In this document: positions 16,642 to 25,414 of the stretch, piece after piece
Position numbering within the stretch: the stretch's first letter is position 1
Layout of the letters: each line of letters opens with the position of its first letter
Assembly: GCA_038040395.1 (NCBI GenBank)
Contig: JBBPIJ010000003.1
Location: 124,001 to 188,000, forward strand
Direction: 5' to 3'
Source: VAXT01 sp038040395
GTDB lineage: Bacteria > Actinomycetota > Thermoleophilia > Gaiellales > Gaiellaceae
Length of the DNA: 64,000 bases
Program-made: the position numbers and the translations under genes
The notes under the pieces: generated by a model
What the model was told of the DNA's origin: nothing
The model's input: only the letters and a program-made list of their open reading frames with translations
The model's database searches: none

Positions 16642-19128
16642 ATGCGCGATCTTCCCTCTGGAACGGTCACCTTTCTCTTCACGGACATCGAGGGCTCGAC
16701 GTCGCTCCTGAACAACCTCGGTGACGAGTACGCCGCCGTTCTCGCCGAACATCGACGGATCCTCCGTTCCGCATTCACGAAGCGCGGGGGGGTCGAGGTC
16801 GACACGCAGGGAGACGCATTCTTCTACGCGTTCACGCGGGCCGGCGATGCGGTCAAGGCGGCGAGCGAGGGGCAAGACGCTCTTGCCGAGGGCCCGCTCC
16901 GAGTACGGATCGGAGTTCACACCGGCGAGCCGCTCGTCACGGACGAGGGCTACGTCGGGCTCGATGTCCACCGCGCAGCGCGCATCGCCGCCACGGCCCA
17001 CGGAGGGCAGGTGGTGATCTCGCAAACGACGCGCGATCTTCTCGATTCCGGGATCGAGCTGCGGGAACTGGGTGCCCACCGCCTAAAGGATCTCGTAGAA
17101 CCTCAGCGGCTCTACCAACTCGGCTTCGACGAGTACCCGCCGCTCAGGAGCCTCAACCAAACGAACCTTCCAATCCAGCTGACGCCGCTCATCGGCCGCG
17201 AGCACGAGGTAGAGGATTTGCTCACTGTCCTCCGCCGCGACGACGTCCGCCTTCTCACCTTGACCGGCGCCGGCGGGACCGGAAAGACCCGTCTTGCTCT
17301 TCAAGTGGCGGCTGAGCTGGTCGAGGAGTTCGAGGATGGTGTCTTCTGGGTTTCACTCGCGTGGATCAGCGATCCCGAACTCATCGTGCCCACGATCGCG
17401 CAGACGTTAGGTGTGCGTGAGGTCCCCGGCGAGTCCCTGCCCGCCACGCTGGTTACCTATATCGACGAGAAGCGGCTTCTGCTCTTGCTCGACAACTTCG
17501 AGCAGGTGCTCGGCGCCGCTCCAGCGGTCGCCGAGATGCTTGCCGCCTGTCCGATGCTGGAGCTCCTTGTCACGAGCCGCGAATGCCTGCACGTCAGCGG
17601 CGAGTGGGAGTACCCGCTCCAGCCGCTTGTCGAGGGTGACGCCGTCGCTCTCTTCAGCGAGCGCGCACGGGCCGCACAGCCCGACTTCAAGGCGAACGCC
17701 GCGGTAGGTGCGATCTGCCGGGCGCTGGACGGGCTGCCGCTTGCGATCGAGCTCGCGGCAGCCCGCGTCAAGGTGCTTCAGCTCGAACAGATCCTCGCCC
17801 GGCTCGAGCACCGGCTCGAGCTGCTCACCGGCGGTACACGCGACTCGCCTGAGCGACAGCGGACGCTGCGGGCGACGATCGGGTGGAGCTACGACCTGCT
17901 CGACGAGGAGGAGCAGTCCATCTTCGCCCGTCTTGCCGTCTTTGTCGGCGGCTGCACGCTCGCGGCGGCCGAGCAGATCTGCATGGCCGAGCTCGACACG
18001 CTCCACTCCCTCGTCGACAAGAGCCTGCTCCGCCAGACCGAGGGCGGGCGCTTCTCAATGCTGGAGACGATCCGCGAGTACGCGACCGAGCGACTAGATG
18101 AGTCGAGCCGGGGGGATGAGCTCCGGCGACGGCACGTCGAGCACTACCTCGCGCTCGCCGAGGACGAGAGCGACGAGCGGACCTGGCTCGCTCGACTTGC
18201 GGCCGAGCACGACAACGTGCGCGCCGCGCTCATCTTCCAGCGCGGGGAAGGAGAGCCCGCGCTCTTACTCCGCTTTTGCCGTGTCCTCGGCCCGTTCTGG
18301 TTCCTACGCGGGTACTGGGATGAGGGCCGCACATGGCTCGAAGACGCACTCGCACTCGCTCCCGAGCCGACGGTGATGAGGGGGAACGCGCTGAGGGAAC
18401 TCTCTAGCCTCGAGTGGCACCGTGACCTTGAGCGGGGCCGTGCTGCGGCGGAGGAAGCGATCGCAATCTTCCGTGCTCTCGGCGATGAGGACGGTCTCGC
18501 CGGTTCACTGACGTCGGCAGGAACGTTTTTGAGCATGAGCGGCGCGACAGCCGAGGCAAGGGTGCTTTTCGAGGAAGCGGCCGAGGTGGCGACTCGCTCA
18601 GGCAACCGCAAAAACCTCAGCATGGCGCTCGGCAACCTCGGCTCAGTCGCGTTCATGGAACACGACTACGAGGGTGCGTGCGATTTCTTTGAGCAGGTGC
18701 TCGAGATTTCCCGGACGATCGGCCACCGATATGGCACGGCGGTCGCCATCTCCAACCTTGGCATGGCAGCATTTCAGCTCGGCCACTACGCCGACGCACT
18801 CACCCGGTTCCAGGAGAGCCTGGTGGTGAGTCGAGACATTGAATACAAGGAGGGGCTGGCGTACGGCATCCAGTTTGCCGGTGCAGCGTTCGCTTTCCTC
18901 GGTGACGCTGCTCGGTCAGCTCGCCTGATGGGTTACAGCGAGGTCCTTCACGAGGAGCTCGCGAGCAAGCTACCGAGTGACGAAATGGAGATGCGCGATA
19001 CTGCGCTCGCGGCGCTGAGGCGGCAACTCGGCGAGCGCCTGGACACCCTGTTCGCCGAAGGTCAGGCACTGGCGTTCGAGGAGGCGATCGAGGCCGCGCT
19101 CGCGGAGCCGCGCAGCCGGGCTACTTAG
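16642..19128 (+). CDS. class III cyclase-like / NB-ARC ATPase / TPR regulator (copy 2)
   Basis: 828 residues from the ATG at 16642 (MRDLPSGTVTFLFTDIEGST). A longer open frame exists upstream, but the family start is here, preceded by a leader (CCATCATTC) also found before the other copies. Cyclase domain with EVDTQGDAFF and GLDVHRAARI (Lys to Asp and Asn to His changes); P-loop GAGGTGKT and Walker B LLLLDNF; then helical TPR repeats ending LEEAIEAALAE. It is closest to the copy at 5960 (SLLN.LGDEYA.VLAEHRRILRSAF). No repeat element lies upstream. It may be co-transcribed with the LLM oxidoreductase gene 133 bp before it, though regulation is not visible. Confidence 0.9.
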   Translation: MRDLPSGTVTFLFTDIEGSTSLLNNLGDEYAAVLAEHRRILRSAFTKRGGVEVDTQGDAFFYAFTRAGDAVKAASEGQDALAEGPLRVRIGVHTGEPLVTDEGYVGLDVHRAARIAATAHGGQVVISQTTRDLLDSGIELRELGAHRLKDLVEPQRLYQLGFDEYPPLRSLNQTNLPIQLTPLIGREHEVEDLLTVLRRDDVRLLTLTGAGGTGKTRLALQVAAELVEEFEDGVFWVSLAWISDPELIVPTIAQTLGVREVPGESLPATLVTYIDEKRLLLLLDNFEQVLGAAPAVAEMLAACPMLELLVTSRECLHVSGEWEYPLQPLVEGDAVALFSERARAAQPDFKANAAVGAICRALDGLPLAIELAAARVKVLQLEQILARLEHRLELLTGGTRDSPERQRTLRATIGWSYDLLDEEEQSIFARLAVFVGGCTLAAAEQICMAELDTLHSLVDKSLLRQTEGGRFSMLETIREYATERLDESSRGDELRRRHVEHYLALAEDESDERTWLARLAAEHDNVRAALIFQRGEGEPALLLRFCRVLGPFWFLRGYWDEGRTWLEDALALAPEPTVMRGNALRELSSLEWHRDLERGRAAAEEAIAIFRALGDEDGLAGSLTSAGTFLSMSGATAEARVLFEEAAEVATRSGNRKNLSMALGNLGSVAFMEHDYEGACDFFEQVLEISRTIGHRYGTAVAISNLGMAAFQLGHYADALTRFQESLVVSRDIEYKEGLAYGIQFAGAAFAFLGDAARSARLMGYSEVLHEELASKLPSDEMEMRDTALAALRRQLGERLDTLFAEGQALAFEEAIEAALAEPRSRAT

Positions 19129-19209
19129 GAGGCCGGAGCCGCGTTGCCTGGGCCGAGGGGGTCAGCAGAGGAGCCGGCGGGGACGCCTCGGGAATCATGA
19201 TGTAGCCGC

Positions 19210-20307
19210 ATGGAGCGAACGCACGCTTTGGCAGGGCTCGCGGCCGTCGGCCTCGTTCTCGGAATAGCTCCGCTTCGGGAGTCAACCCCGGCTCAGGCCC
19301 AGGATCGACCCGGCTCCGTCTGGAACGGGGACATCTACGTTGTGAATGCAGACGGCAGTGGAAAGATGCGACTGACTCGAGACCCGGCCGAAGAGTTCGA
19401 CCCCGCCTGGTCTCCCGACGGCACGAAGATCGCCTTTTCGCGCTTCACGGGGCGCCGCTACCAGATCTTCGTCATGGATGCAGACGGCACGAACGTCGTG
19501 CAGCTCACGTACGGAGACAGCGCCGCCTCAGACGCAGCCTGGTCACGGGACGGAAGCCGCATTGCGTACACCCTGTGCCGAGGCTCCTGCGACATCTACG
19601 TCATGAACGCCGACGGGGATGGCGTGAGGAGGCTGACGTACGGGGAGCATCCCGGTGACCAGAGCCCGACCTGGTCGCCCGACGGCCGGCGCATCGCGTT
19701 CGCCGATCTCACGGGTCTGTTCGTGATGGACGCCGACGGCGGCGACTGGCAACGCCTCACGGATGGTCCGGCCGACGACAGCAATCCCGCGTGGTCGCCA
19801 ACCGGGCCGGAAATAGCCTTCGACGGCTCTCGAGGCTTGTTCAACGGAGACATCTACGTCGTGAACGCGGACGGCAGTGGGATGGCAAACGTCACGGACA
19901 GCCTGCCGCTCGATTCAAATCCGTCGTGGTCTCCGGACGGGCGGACGATCGCCTTCATGCGGAAGCAACACCGGAGGGCGCGTGCGCGCGTCTTCGTCAT
20001 GAACGCCGACGGGAGCGTCCAGATGAATCTCGGCGTCATTGGCGATGCCTACTCGAGGCCGTCGTGGTCTCCGGACGGAACGAGGTTGGCGTACTCCTGG
20101 CTGACGGCCTGCATCGTCCCGAGTGTGGCCGGCAAGACGCTTCAGGAGGCGCGCAGCCGAGTCCGCCGTGCGAGCTGCTCGGTGGGACAGGTCCGGTTCA
20201 TCGAGTCCGCGCGCCCGCGCGGCACCGTCTTGTTGCAGCAACCGCAAGCGCGAGCGGAGCGGCGCATCGGGACCAAGGTGAACCTCGTTGCCAGTCGAGG
20301 GCGCTGA
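19210..20307 (+). CDS. secreted TolB-like (PD40) beta-propeller with C-terminal PASTA domain
   Basis: 365 residues with an N-terminal signal sequence (LAGLAAVGLVLGIAPL...AQAQ). Six or so PD40 blades follow, each with the pattern D-I/F-Y-V-M-N-A-D-G-x-G...L-T...P-x-W-S-P-D-G-x-x-I-A-F. The last ~65 residues (CIVPSVAGKTLQEARSRVRRASCSVG) are a PASTA repeat like that of the protein at 1004-2539. It is an extracellular protein, probably wall-associated; partners unknown. Its stop lies five bases before the first tRNA-Arg repeat. Confidence 0.85.
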   Translation: MERTHALAGLAAVGLVLGIAPLRESTPAQAQDRPGSVWNGDIYVVNADGSGKMRLTRDPAEEFDPAWSPDGTKIAFSRFTGRRYQIFVMDADGTNVVQLTYGDSAASDAAWSRDGSRIAYTLCRGSCDIYVMNADGDGVRRLTYGEHPGDQSPTWSPDGRRIAFADLTGLFVMDADGGDWQRLTDGPADDSNPAWSPTGPEIAFDGSRGLFNGDIYVVNADGSGMANVTDSLPLDSNPSWSPDGRTIAFMRKQHRRARARVFVMNADGSVQMNLGVIGDAYSRPSWSPDGTRLAYSWLTACIVPSVAGKTLQEARSRVRRASCSVGQVRFIESARPRGTVLLQQPQARAERRIGTKVNLVASRGR

Positions 20308-20312
20308 CGAGA

Positions 20313-20426
20313 TGCCCCCGGCATGAATCGAACATGCGCACGCGGTTTAGGAACTAGCGTGCCGAAAGGCTATTTGCAGGGGAAAGTGCGCCTTTCGTGG
20401 GGCTGCGCGCCAGTGAATGCGCCAGT
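20313..20426 (-). repeat. tRNA-Arg att-like repeat, copy 1 (full)
   Basis: Minus-strand sense: arm repeats ACTGGCGC twice, variable spacer, core with anticodon loop TTCCTAA, T arm GCATG-TTCGATT-CATGC, acceptor CGGGGGC, discriminator A. Leftmost copy, so probably the distal end of the array. The cyclase gene at 20468 starts 42 bp from its arm end. Confidence 0.8.
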
Positions 20427-20467
20427 GCTCTAGCGAAGGTCCGCGGCTCGCCCCATCATTCAGGCGA

Positions 20468-23062
20468 ATGCGCAACCTCCCTTCCGGAACCGTCACCTTC
20501 CTCTTCACCGACGTCGAGGGCTCGACCAAGCTTCTGCACGAGCTCGGGCCTGATCGCTACGCGGAGGCGCTAGCAGAGCACCGCCGCGTCGTGCGGGAGG
20601 CTTTCGGCGGCCACGGAGGGGTTGAGGTCGACACCCAGGGCGACGCTTTTTTCGTCGCCTTCCCGACGGCTCCGGGTGCGCTCGAGGCAGCTGCCCAGGC
20701 GCTGCAGGCACTCGCCTCGGGCTCGATCCGGGTGCGGATCGGCATCCATACCGGCACGCCGCACGTGGCCGATGAGGGCTACGTCGGGGTCGACGTGCAC
20801 CGCGCAGCGCGCATCGCCGCCGCCGGCCACGGCGGGCAGGTACTCCTGTCGGAGACGACTCGCAATCTCGTAAGGATGGAGGTGCGCGATCTCGGTCTTC
20901 ATCGGCTGAAGGATCTGGCCGAGCCGCTGCGGCTGTTCCAGTTGGGTGACGGCGACTTCCCGCCGCTCAAGACGCTGTACCGTACGAACCTGCCCGTTCC
21001 GGCCAGCGTGTTTGTGGGCCGCAGGCGCGAGGTCGCAGAGGTGGCGGCCGTACTCGCTCGCGCTGACGTGCGTCTCTTGACGCTGACGGGGCCGGGCGGA
21101 ACGGGCAAGACGCGGCTCGGGTTGCAGGCAGCTGCTGACGCGTCGGATCGCTTTCCGGACGGAGTTTTTTGGGTGGGCTTGGCTGCTCTGGACGACCCAC
21201 AGCTGGTACTGCCGAGCGTCGCGGACGCGCTCGAGGCGAAGGATGACTCGGCGGTGCACATCGCCGACAAGCGGATGCTCCTGTTGCTCGACAACTTCGA
21301 GCAGGTCGTGGACGCCGCGAACGATGTGGCCGCGCTGATTGGCGACTGCCCGAATCTGAACGTGATCGTGACCAGTCGCGAGCCACTGCACGTGACCGGC
21401 GAGCGGGTGTACGCCGTTCCCCCGCTAGAGGAACGTGACGCGACGTCGCTGTTTCGCGAGCGCGCGATCGCCGTGCGGTCGGATTTCAGCGCCGACGGTG
21501 TCGTGGGGGAGATCTGCCGCCGCCTGGAGGGTCTGCCGCTCGCGATTGAACTGGCTGCGGCGCGTATCAACGCGCTCTCGCCGGCGGCGATCCTCGAGCG
21601 GTTGCAGGAGCGGCTGCCCCTGCTGACGGGTGGCCCGCGTGACGCCCCGGAGCGCCACCGGACCCTCCGCGCGACGATCGGATGGAGCTACGAGCTGCTC
21701 ACTCCGAACGAGCAGCGGCTGTTCGCTCGCCTCGCGGTGTTCGCAGGCGGCTGCACGCTCGAAGCGGCCGAGCATGTCTGCGACGCCGATCTCGACACTC
21801 TCGCGTCGCTGGTCGACAAGAGCCTCGCCCGCCATCGCGACGACCGCTACTGGATGCTCGAGACGGTTCGCGAGTACGCGGATGAGCAACTCGAAGCGAC
21901 CGGAGAGCCAACTGAACTCCATCGGCTGCACGCCGACTGGTTCAAAAGACTCGCGCGGACGGCTGAGCCGGAGCTCCGAGCGTTGCACCAACGGCCGTGG
22001 CTGGACGCGCTCGAGCGTGAGCTCCACAACTTCCGTCGAGCTCTCACGTGGGCGCTCGAGGAGGGCGAGTGCGAGCTCGCGCTCACGCTCTTGAACGCCC
22101 TCGACCGATTCTGGGGGAATAAGGGGCGGTCTGCGGAAGCGCTCGCATGGTTCGATGGCGCGCTCGCGAAGGGTTCCGAGCTGCCGGTGGACATCCGTGC
22201 GCGGGCGCTGTGGATCGCTGGGAGGCACGCGGGGTTGGTTGACCGACGCGCACGTGCGCAAGCGCTGCTCGAGGAAGCCGCGCCTCTCCTCGCCCACGCC
22301 GGACGGCGAGAAGATCACGTGTTCTGCCTGTGTGAGCTCGCGAGCATCCAGCAAAGAGCCGGAAACGCGGTTGAAGCGACGCGGCTGTTGGATCAGGCGG
22401 TCAGGGAAGCGAAGGACCTCGGCCAGCCGCGCGCCTTGTCTGCAGCGCTCGGAGCTCGCAGCCATCTAGCAAGCGCGCGCGGCGACTACGCGGGCGCCCT
22501 CTCCCTGGCCGAGGAGAGCCTGTCGCTACGGCGCACCCTGAACGATCCCGCCGTCGTGCTCTCGTCTCTGTACGCGGTCGCACTCGCCGCGCTTGACGTC
22601 GGTGACGAGCATCGGGCCCGGATTCTGTTCCGCGAAGCCCTTGAGCTGGCGCGCAATCTTGGTCACCTCGTCATGATCGCTGCGTCGGCGGCGAACCTGG
22701 GCTATCTCGAGCTCTTCGGCGGCAATACAACCGAGGCGCGGTCGCTGCTCCGGGAAGGCCTGAAGACCTTCACGGAGATGGGGCGTGAGAGTTTCGTAGC
22801 CGACTGCGTCAGCGGCGTCGCCGCCGTCGAAGCGGCCGAAGGCCGGCCCCGGTTCGCCGTCGTGCTGTGGGCCGCTGTCGACGCATCCTTCGCGCGCGTC
22901 GGTGGTCAGCTCGACCCGATCGATTCGCTTGGACGACAGCGGTTCGAGCCCCGCGCGAGGGCCACGCTCAGCGCCGAAGACCTGGTAGCGGCAGCCGAAG
23001 AAGGAGCTGCGATGACACTCGACGTGGCGACCCAGCTCGCCCTTGAGACGTCGACGGAGTGA
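20468..23062 (+). CDS. class III cyclase-like / NB-ARC ATPase / TPR regulator (copy 3)
   Basis: 864 residues from the ATG at 20468 (MRNLPSGTVTFLFTDVEGSTKLLHEL), 42 bp beyond repeat copy 1. A short leader (CCATCATTC-AGGCGA-ATG) is shared with other copies and includes the likely ribosome-binding site. Cyclase domain with EVDTQGDAFF and GVDVHRAARI; P-loop GPGGTGKT; Walker B LLLLDNFEQV; C-terminal TPR-like helices. It belongs with the copies at 53665 and 57155 (STKLLHELG, EALxEHRRVxREAF), a different subgroup from those at 5960 and 16642. Predicted soluble signal-transduction ATPase; ligand and output unknown. Confidence 0.9.
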   Translation: MRNLPSGTVTFLFTDVEGSTKLLHELGPDRYAEALAEHRRVVREAFGGHGGVEVDTQGDAFFVAFPTAPGALEAAAQALQALASGSIRVRIGIHTGTPHVADEGYVGVDVHRAARIAAAGHGGQVLLSETTRNLVRMEVRDLGLHRLKDLAEPLRLFQLGDGDFPPLKTLYRTNLPVPASVFVGRRREVAEVAAVLARADVRLLTLTGPGGTGKTRLGLQAAADASDRFPDGVFWVGLAALDDPQLVLPSVADALEAKDDSAVHIADKRMLLLLDNFEQVVDAANDVAALIGDCPNLNVIVTSREPLHVTGERVYAVPPLEERDATSLFRERAIAVRSDFSADGVVGEICRRLEGLPLAIELAAARINALSPAAILERLQERLPLLTGGPRDAPERHRTLRATIGWSYELLTPNEQRLFARLAVFAGGCTLEAAEHVCDADLDTLASLVDKSLARHRDDRYWMLETVREYADEQLEATGEPTELHRLHADWFKRLARTAEPELRALHQRPWLDALERELHNFRRALTWALEEGECELALTLLNALDRFWGNKGRSAEALAWFDGALAKGSELPVDIRARALWIAGRHAGLVDRRARAQALLEEAAPLLAHAGRREDHVFCLCELASIQQRAGNAVEATRLLDQAVREAKDLGQPRALSAALGARSHLASARGDYAGALSLAEESLSLRRTLNDPAVVLSSLYAVALAALDVGDEHRARILFREALELARNLGHLVMIAASAANLGYLELFGGNTTEARSLLREGLKTFTEMGRESFVADCVSGVAAVEAAEGRPRFAVVLWAAVDASFARVGGQLDPIDSLGRQRFEPRARATLSAEDLVAAAEEGAAMTLDVATQLALETSTE

Positions 23063-23241
23063 TCGGCTCATGGTGTAGCAGGGCAGACGTTTTGACCACA
23101 GGACGTGCGCCCGGGGAAAGTTCAGCTAACGGAGCTTGAACGCAACCGAGTCGCCAACGGAGCTGCCCGGTAAACGCGTGGTAGACCGGCAGCCGCCTGG
23201 AGCGCACCAGGCGCTCGAACGCCCCCTCCGGCTGTACGAAG

Positions 23242-23400
23242 TCATCCCAGGCCGCCGCCGGTCTGCGGGATCTGGCGATTCCGGTCGCCTCGCTGGTGGT
23301 CTTCGCGCTCGTCGCGGCGGTCGCGGGGGTCGCCGCCGCGGCGCTCCCGGCGCGGCGCGCGGGCCGGCTCAACGTCCTCGCCGCTCTCCAGTACGAGTAG
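23242..23400 (+). pseudogene. C-terminal stub of an FtsX/MacB-like permease
   Basis: About 52 codons ending at the TAG at 23400: GLRDLAIPVASLVVFALVAA, VAGVAAAALPARRAGRLNVL and AALQYE. This is the last transmembrane helix and the conserved PARRAaRLnvLeALqYE tail of FtsX-like ABC permeases. Nothing upstream in frame continues the homology, so it is a leftover of a deleted gene. It sits 31 bp before a tRNA-Ala fragment, which marks a recombination scar. Confidence 0.7.
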
Positions 23401-23431
23401 CCAGACGACTCCGGCGCAAGCTGATCTCGAG

Positions 23432-23488
23432 TGGAGCTAGTCGGACTCGAACCGACGACCTCCTGGGTGCGATCCAGGCGCTCTCCGC
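23432..23488 (-). tRNA. tRNA-Ala(CGC) 3' fragment
   Basis: Minus strand: D-stem remnant GAGAGCGC, anticodon arm CCTGG-ATCGCAC-CCAGG (anticodon CGC), variable AGGTC, T arm GTCGG-TTCGAGT-CCGAC, acceptor TAGCTCC with A. The expected 5' acceptor GGAGCTA and most of the D arm are absent, so it is truncated and probably not functional. Confidence 0.7.
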
Positions 23489-23645
23489 ACTAGAAAAGAC
23501 TTGGTTGAACCATTTCTAGGGCCTCGCAAGATCGCCCCAACATCTCCCGCAACATTCTGCATCCGGTTCTGCAGAGCCTCCGGTGCCAGTGAAGCCAAAC
23601 AATCAAACGGCTGGAAGCGAAGCACGCCTCGAGCCGACTGGACCA

Positions 23646-23693
23646 CTTCCATGGGTAAGGAGGGGGTCTCCGGTTCGAGTCCGGAAGAGGGCT
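23646..23693 (+). tRNA. degenerate tRNA-Thr(GGT)-like 3' fragment
   Basis: Plus strand: anticodon arm CTTCC-ATGGGTAA-GGAGG with an 8-nt loop (one G more than the usual ATGGTAA of tRNA-Thr GGT), T arm TCCGG-TTCGAGT-CCGGA, acceptor half AGAGGGC. No matching 5' half upstream. A remnant, 160 bp from the tRNA-Ala fragment and in the opposite direction. Confidence 0.5.
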
Positions 23694-23711
23694 TCAAGGC
23701 GGGTCGTGTTT

Positions 23712-24479
23712 TCAGTGGGTATGCCCGTCGCGACCAGCTTCGCCCGCCGTCCGCCGTGCTTCCTCGAACGCCTCGAGTATGTCTTCCTGGCGAGGTGGAG
23801 ACTCCAGAGTGTCGGCAAGGCGATCAAAGGGAAACCCGGTCGCACGGATCTTCTCGACTGTGGCTCCCACGTCGTAGATCGTCCGACGAAGCGTGACACC
23901 TGGGCCGAGGAGAGCCCAGTAGGCGCCGGGCTCCCGCTCGTAGGGCATCCCGACGCTCCCCGGATTGACAACTCGCACCGGGCTCTTGCGGTCGTACTGC
24001 ATGTGGGTATGGCCACAGACGACGACGTGCTGCTCCACGTCCTCGAGTACTCGAACCAGCACGTCGTCCGGCGTGGCCTTCGTTATGAACTCCTCGTCAC
24101 TGCGGGGGGTCGCGTGGCAGAAGAGCGTCGGCCCGAGCCATTCGATGTCGATCGCGACCGTCCTCGGAAGTCTTGCAACGAACTCGAGCTGATCATCGTC
24201 CAGCCGCTCCGCCGTCCAGCGGACAGGGGCGACGAGGTGAGGCGGGAGTTCCTCGGTCTCGTCGAGGCGGTCGACGACCTCGCGCTCGCTGTTCCCCGCA
24301 ATGACGATGGCACGCTCGCCAAGCGCTCGCAGTCGCTCGATCGTCTCACTTGGGAAGGGGCCCCAGATGAAGTCGCCGCCGATGACGAGTCGATCGACGG
24401 GGAGCTTCTCGACCTCGGTCAGCACGGCCTCGAGGGCCGGGAGGTTGCCGTGGATGTCGTAGAGGGCGGCGACGCGCAT
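23712..24479 (-). CDS. calcineurin-like metallophosphoesterase (YfcE/MJ0936 type)
   Basis: 255 residues. Metal-site motifs: ALYDIHGN (with Tyr in place of the usual Ser before the Asp), VIGGDFIWGP, AGNSE (in place of GNHE), and GHTHMQYDR near residue 160. RVVNPGSVGMP is typical of the family. Last gene of a four-gene minus-strand operon, 12 bp after the GHMP kinase. Family members are small phosphodiesterases or phosphatases; here it may remove a phosphate from an intermediate of the upstream enzymes (inference). Confidence 0.85.
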   Translation of the reverse strand: MRVAALYDIHGNLPALEAVLTEVEKLPVDRLVIGGDFIWGPFPSETIERLRALGERAIVIAGNSEREVVDRLDETEELPPHLVAPVRWTAERLDDDQLEFVARLPRTVAIDIEWLGPTLFCHATPRSDEEFITKATPDDVLVRVLEDVEQHVVVCGHTHMQYDRKSPVRVVNPGSVGMPYEREPGAYWALLGPGVTLRRTIYDVGATVEKIRATGFPFDRLADTLESPPRQEDILEAFEEARRTAGEAGRDGHTH

Positions 24480-24490
24480 TCGGCCGTGAG

Positions 24491-25414
24491 TTATGCGGAG
24501 CTGAACCGCCAGGTCTCAGCTACGCCAAGGCGGGCGAGAAGCCTACGGGCCTTGTCTAGGCGTTCCTCCAGATCGCGGTCGCTCGAATCGAAGAGAAAGC
24601 CAGCTAGGTCTCCACTGTGAGCGACCTGCAGACCTAGGGCGCCAACGTCCCGCACCTGCTGCTCCAGCGCCTCCAGCTGGGGCACCGGCAGGTGTCGCTG
24701 GTTCAGTCGCGCGCTCGTGCTCGCGACGACACCGACGGCATGTACGTCATCTTCGGCAAGCGCGTCGCGTAGGAGGAGCCTGAGCCTCTCGAATTCATTC
24801 ACTTCGCCCGCCGAGTAGCGGGCGGGGGGGAAATCGAGCGTTGAGACTCCGGACCCATCGAGGCTGGTCGAGAAGCCCAGCACGTCCAGGCTCGGGAGGG
24901 GGACGCCGAAGTCCTCGAGGACGACGCCGTCACGCTGGGCGAACAGCACGGCGCGGTCGAACATCAGCGGGTCGGACGCGACCTCGGACCGGACCGCGAG
25001 CGCTGCGATTGCCGCCTGGTCCATCTGAGCGCCGGCCGCGGAGAGGATCGCTCGGACCGCGGCGACGATGTCGCTCGTGGAGGAGCCAAATCCGCGGCAC
25101 ACGGGAATCGCACCACGGATGACGAGGTGGGCGCCGACGTCGTCCAGGCCGAGCGCGTCCAATGCGAGGCGCGCGGCCGTGAGAGCCTTGACCTTCCACG
25201 CCGGCGTGACCTCTACCGTCCGCACCCCCGGCTCGAGAGAGGCGCGCACCTCAGCCTGGAACAGCGTGCATTGGAGGGTAACGAGGCCGCGCACGCACCT
25301 TCCATCGACCGAGAAGACGCCTTGCAGGATCTCGCCGTGATGAGTGCCGGCTCGACCGATCCCGACCTCGGCGCCCTCCTCCCTGGACGCGTGAACGGTG
25401 CCGTGCCCGGTCAA
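24491..25414 (-). CDS. GHMP kinase, PduX/threonine-kinase-like
   Basis: 307 residues from a TTG start that overlaps the stop of the upstream fusion gene by four bases. GHMP signature around residues 105-120 (IPVCRGFGSSTSDIVAAVRA), as in L-threonine kinase PduX (GxGSSTAD); RAGTHHGEILQGVF matches the N-terminal 'GTCGELVQG' region of that family. C-terminal QVAHSGDLAGFLFD fits the GHMP motif 3 region. It most likely phosphorylates the hydroxyl of a small amino acid or amino alcohol. Overlap with the NTP-transferase/aminotransferase gene implies a shared pathway. Confidence 0.82.
   Translation of the reverse strand: MTGHGTVHASREEGAEVGIGRAGTHHGEILQGVFSVDGRCVRGLVTLQCTLFQAEVRASLEPGVRTVEVTPAWKVKALTAARLALDALGLDDVGAHLVIRGAIPVCRGFGSSTSDIVAAVRAILSAAGAQMDQAAIAALAVRSEVASDPLMFDRAVLFAQRDGVVLEDFGVPLPSLDVLGFSTSLDGSGVSTLDFPPARYSAGEVNEFERLRLLLRDALAEDDVHAVGVVASTSARLNQRHLPVPQLEALEQQVRDVGALGLQVAHSGDLAGFLFDSSDRDLEERLDKARRLLARLGVAETWRFSSA

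Noticed and set aside
23136..23519. Plus-strand frame across the permease stub and tRNA-Ala fragment
   Set aside because: It reads the stub in the wrong frame; the conserved permease tail is in another frame that stops at 23400.
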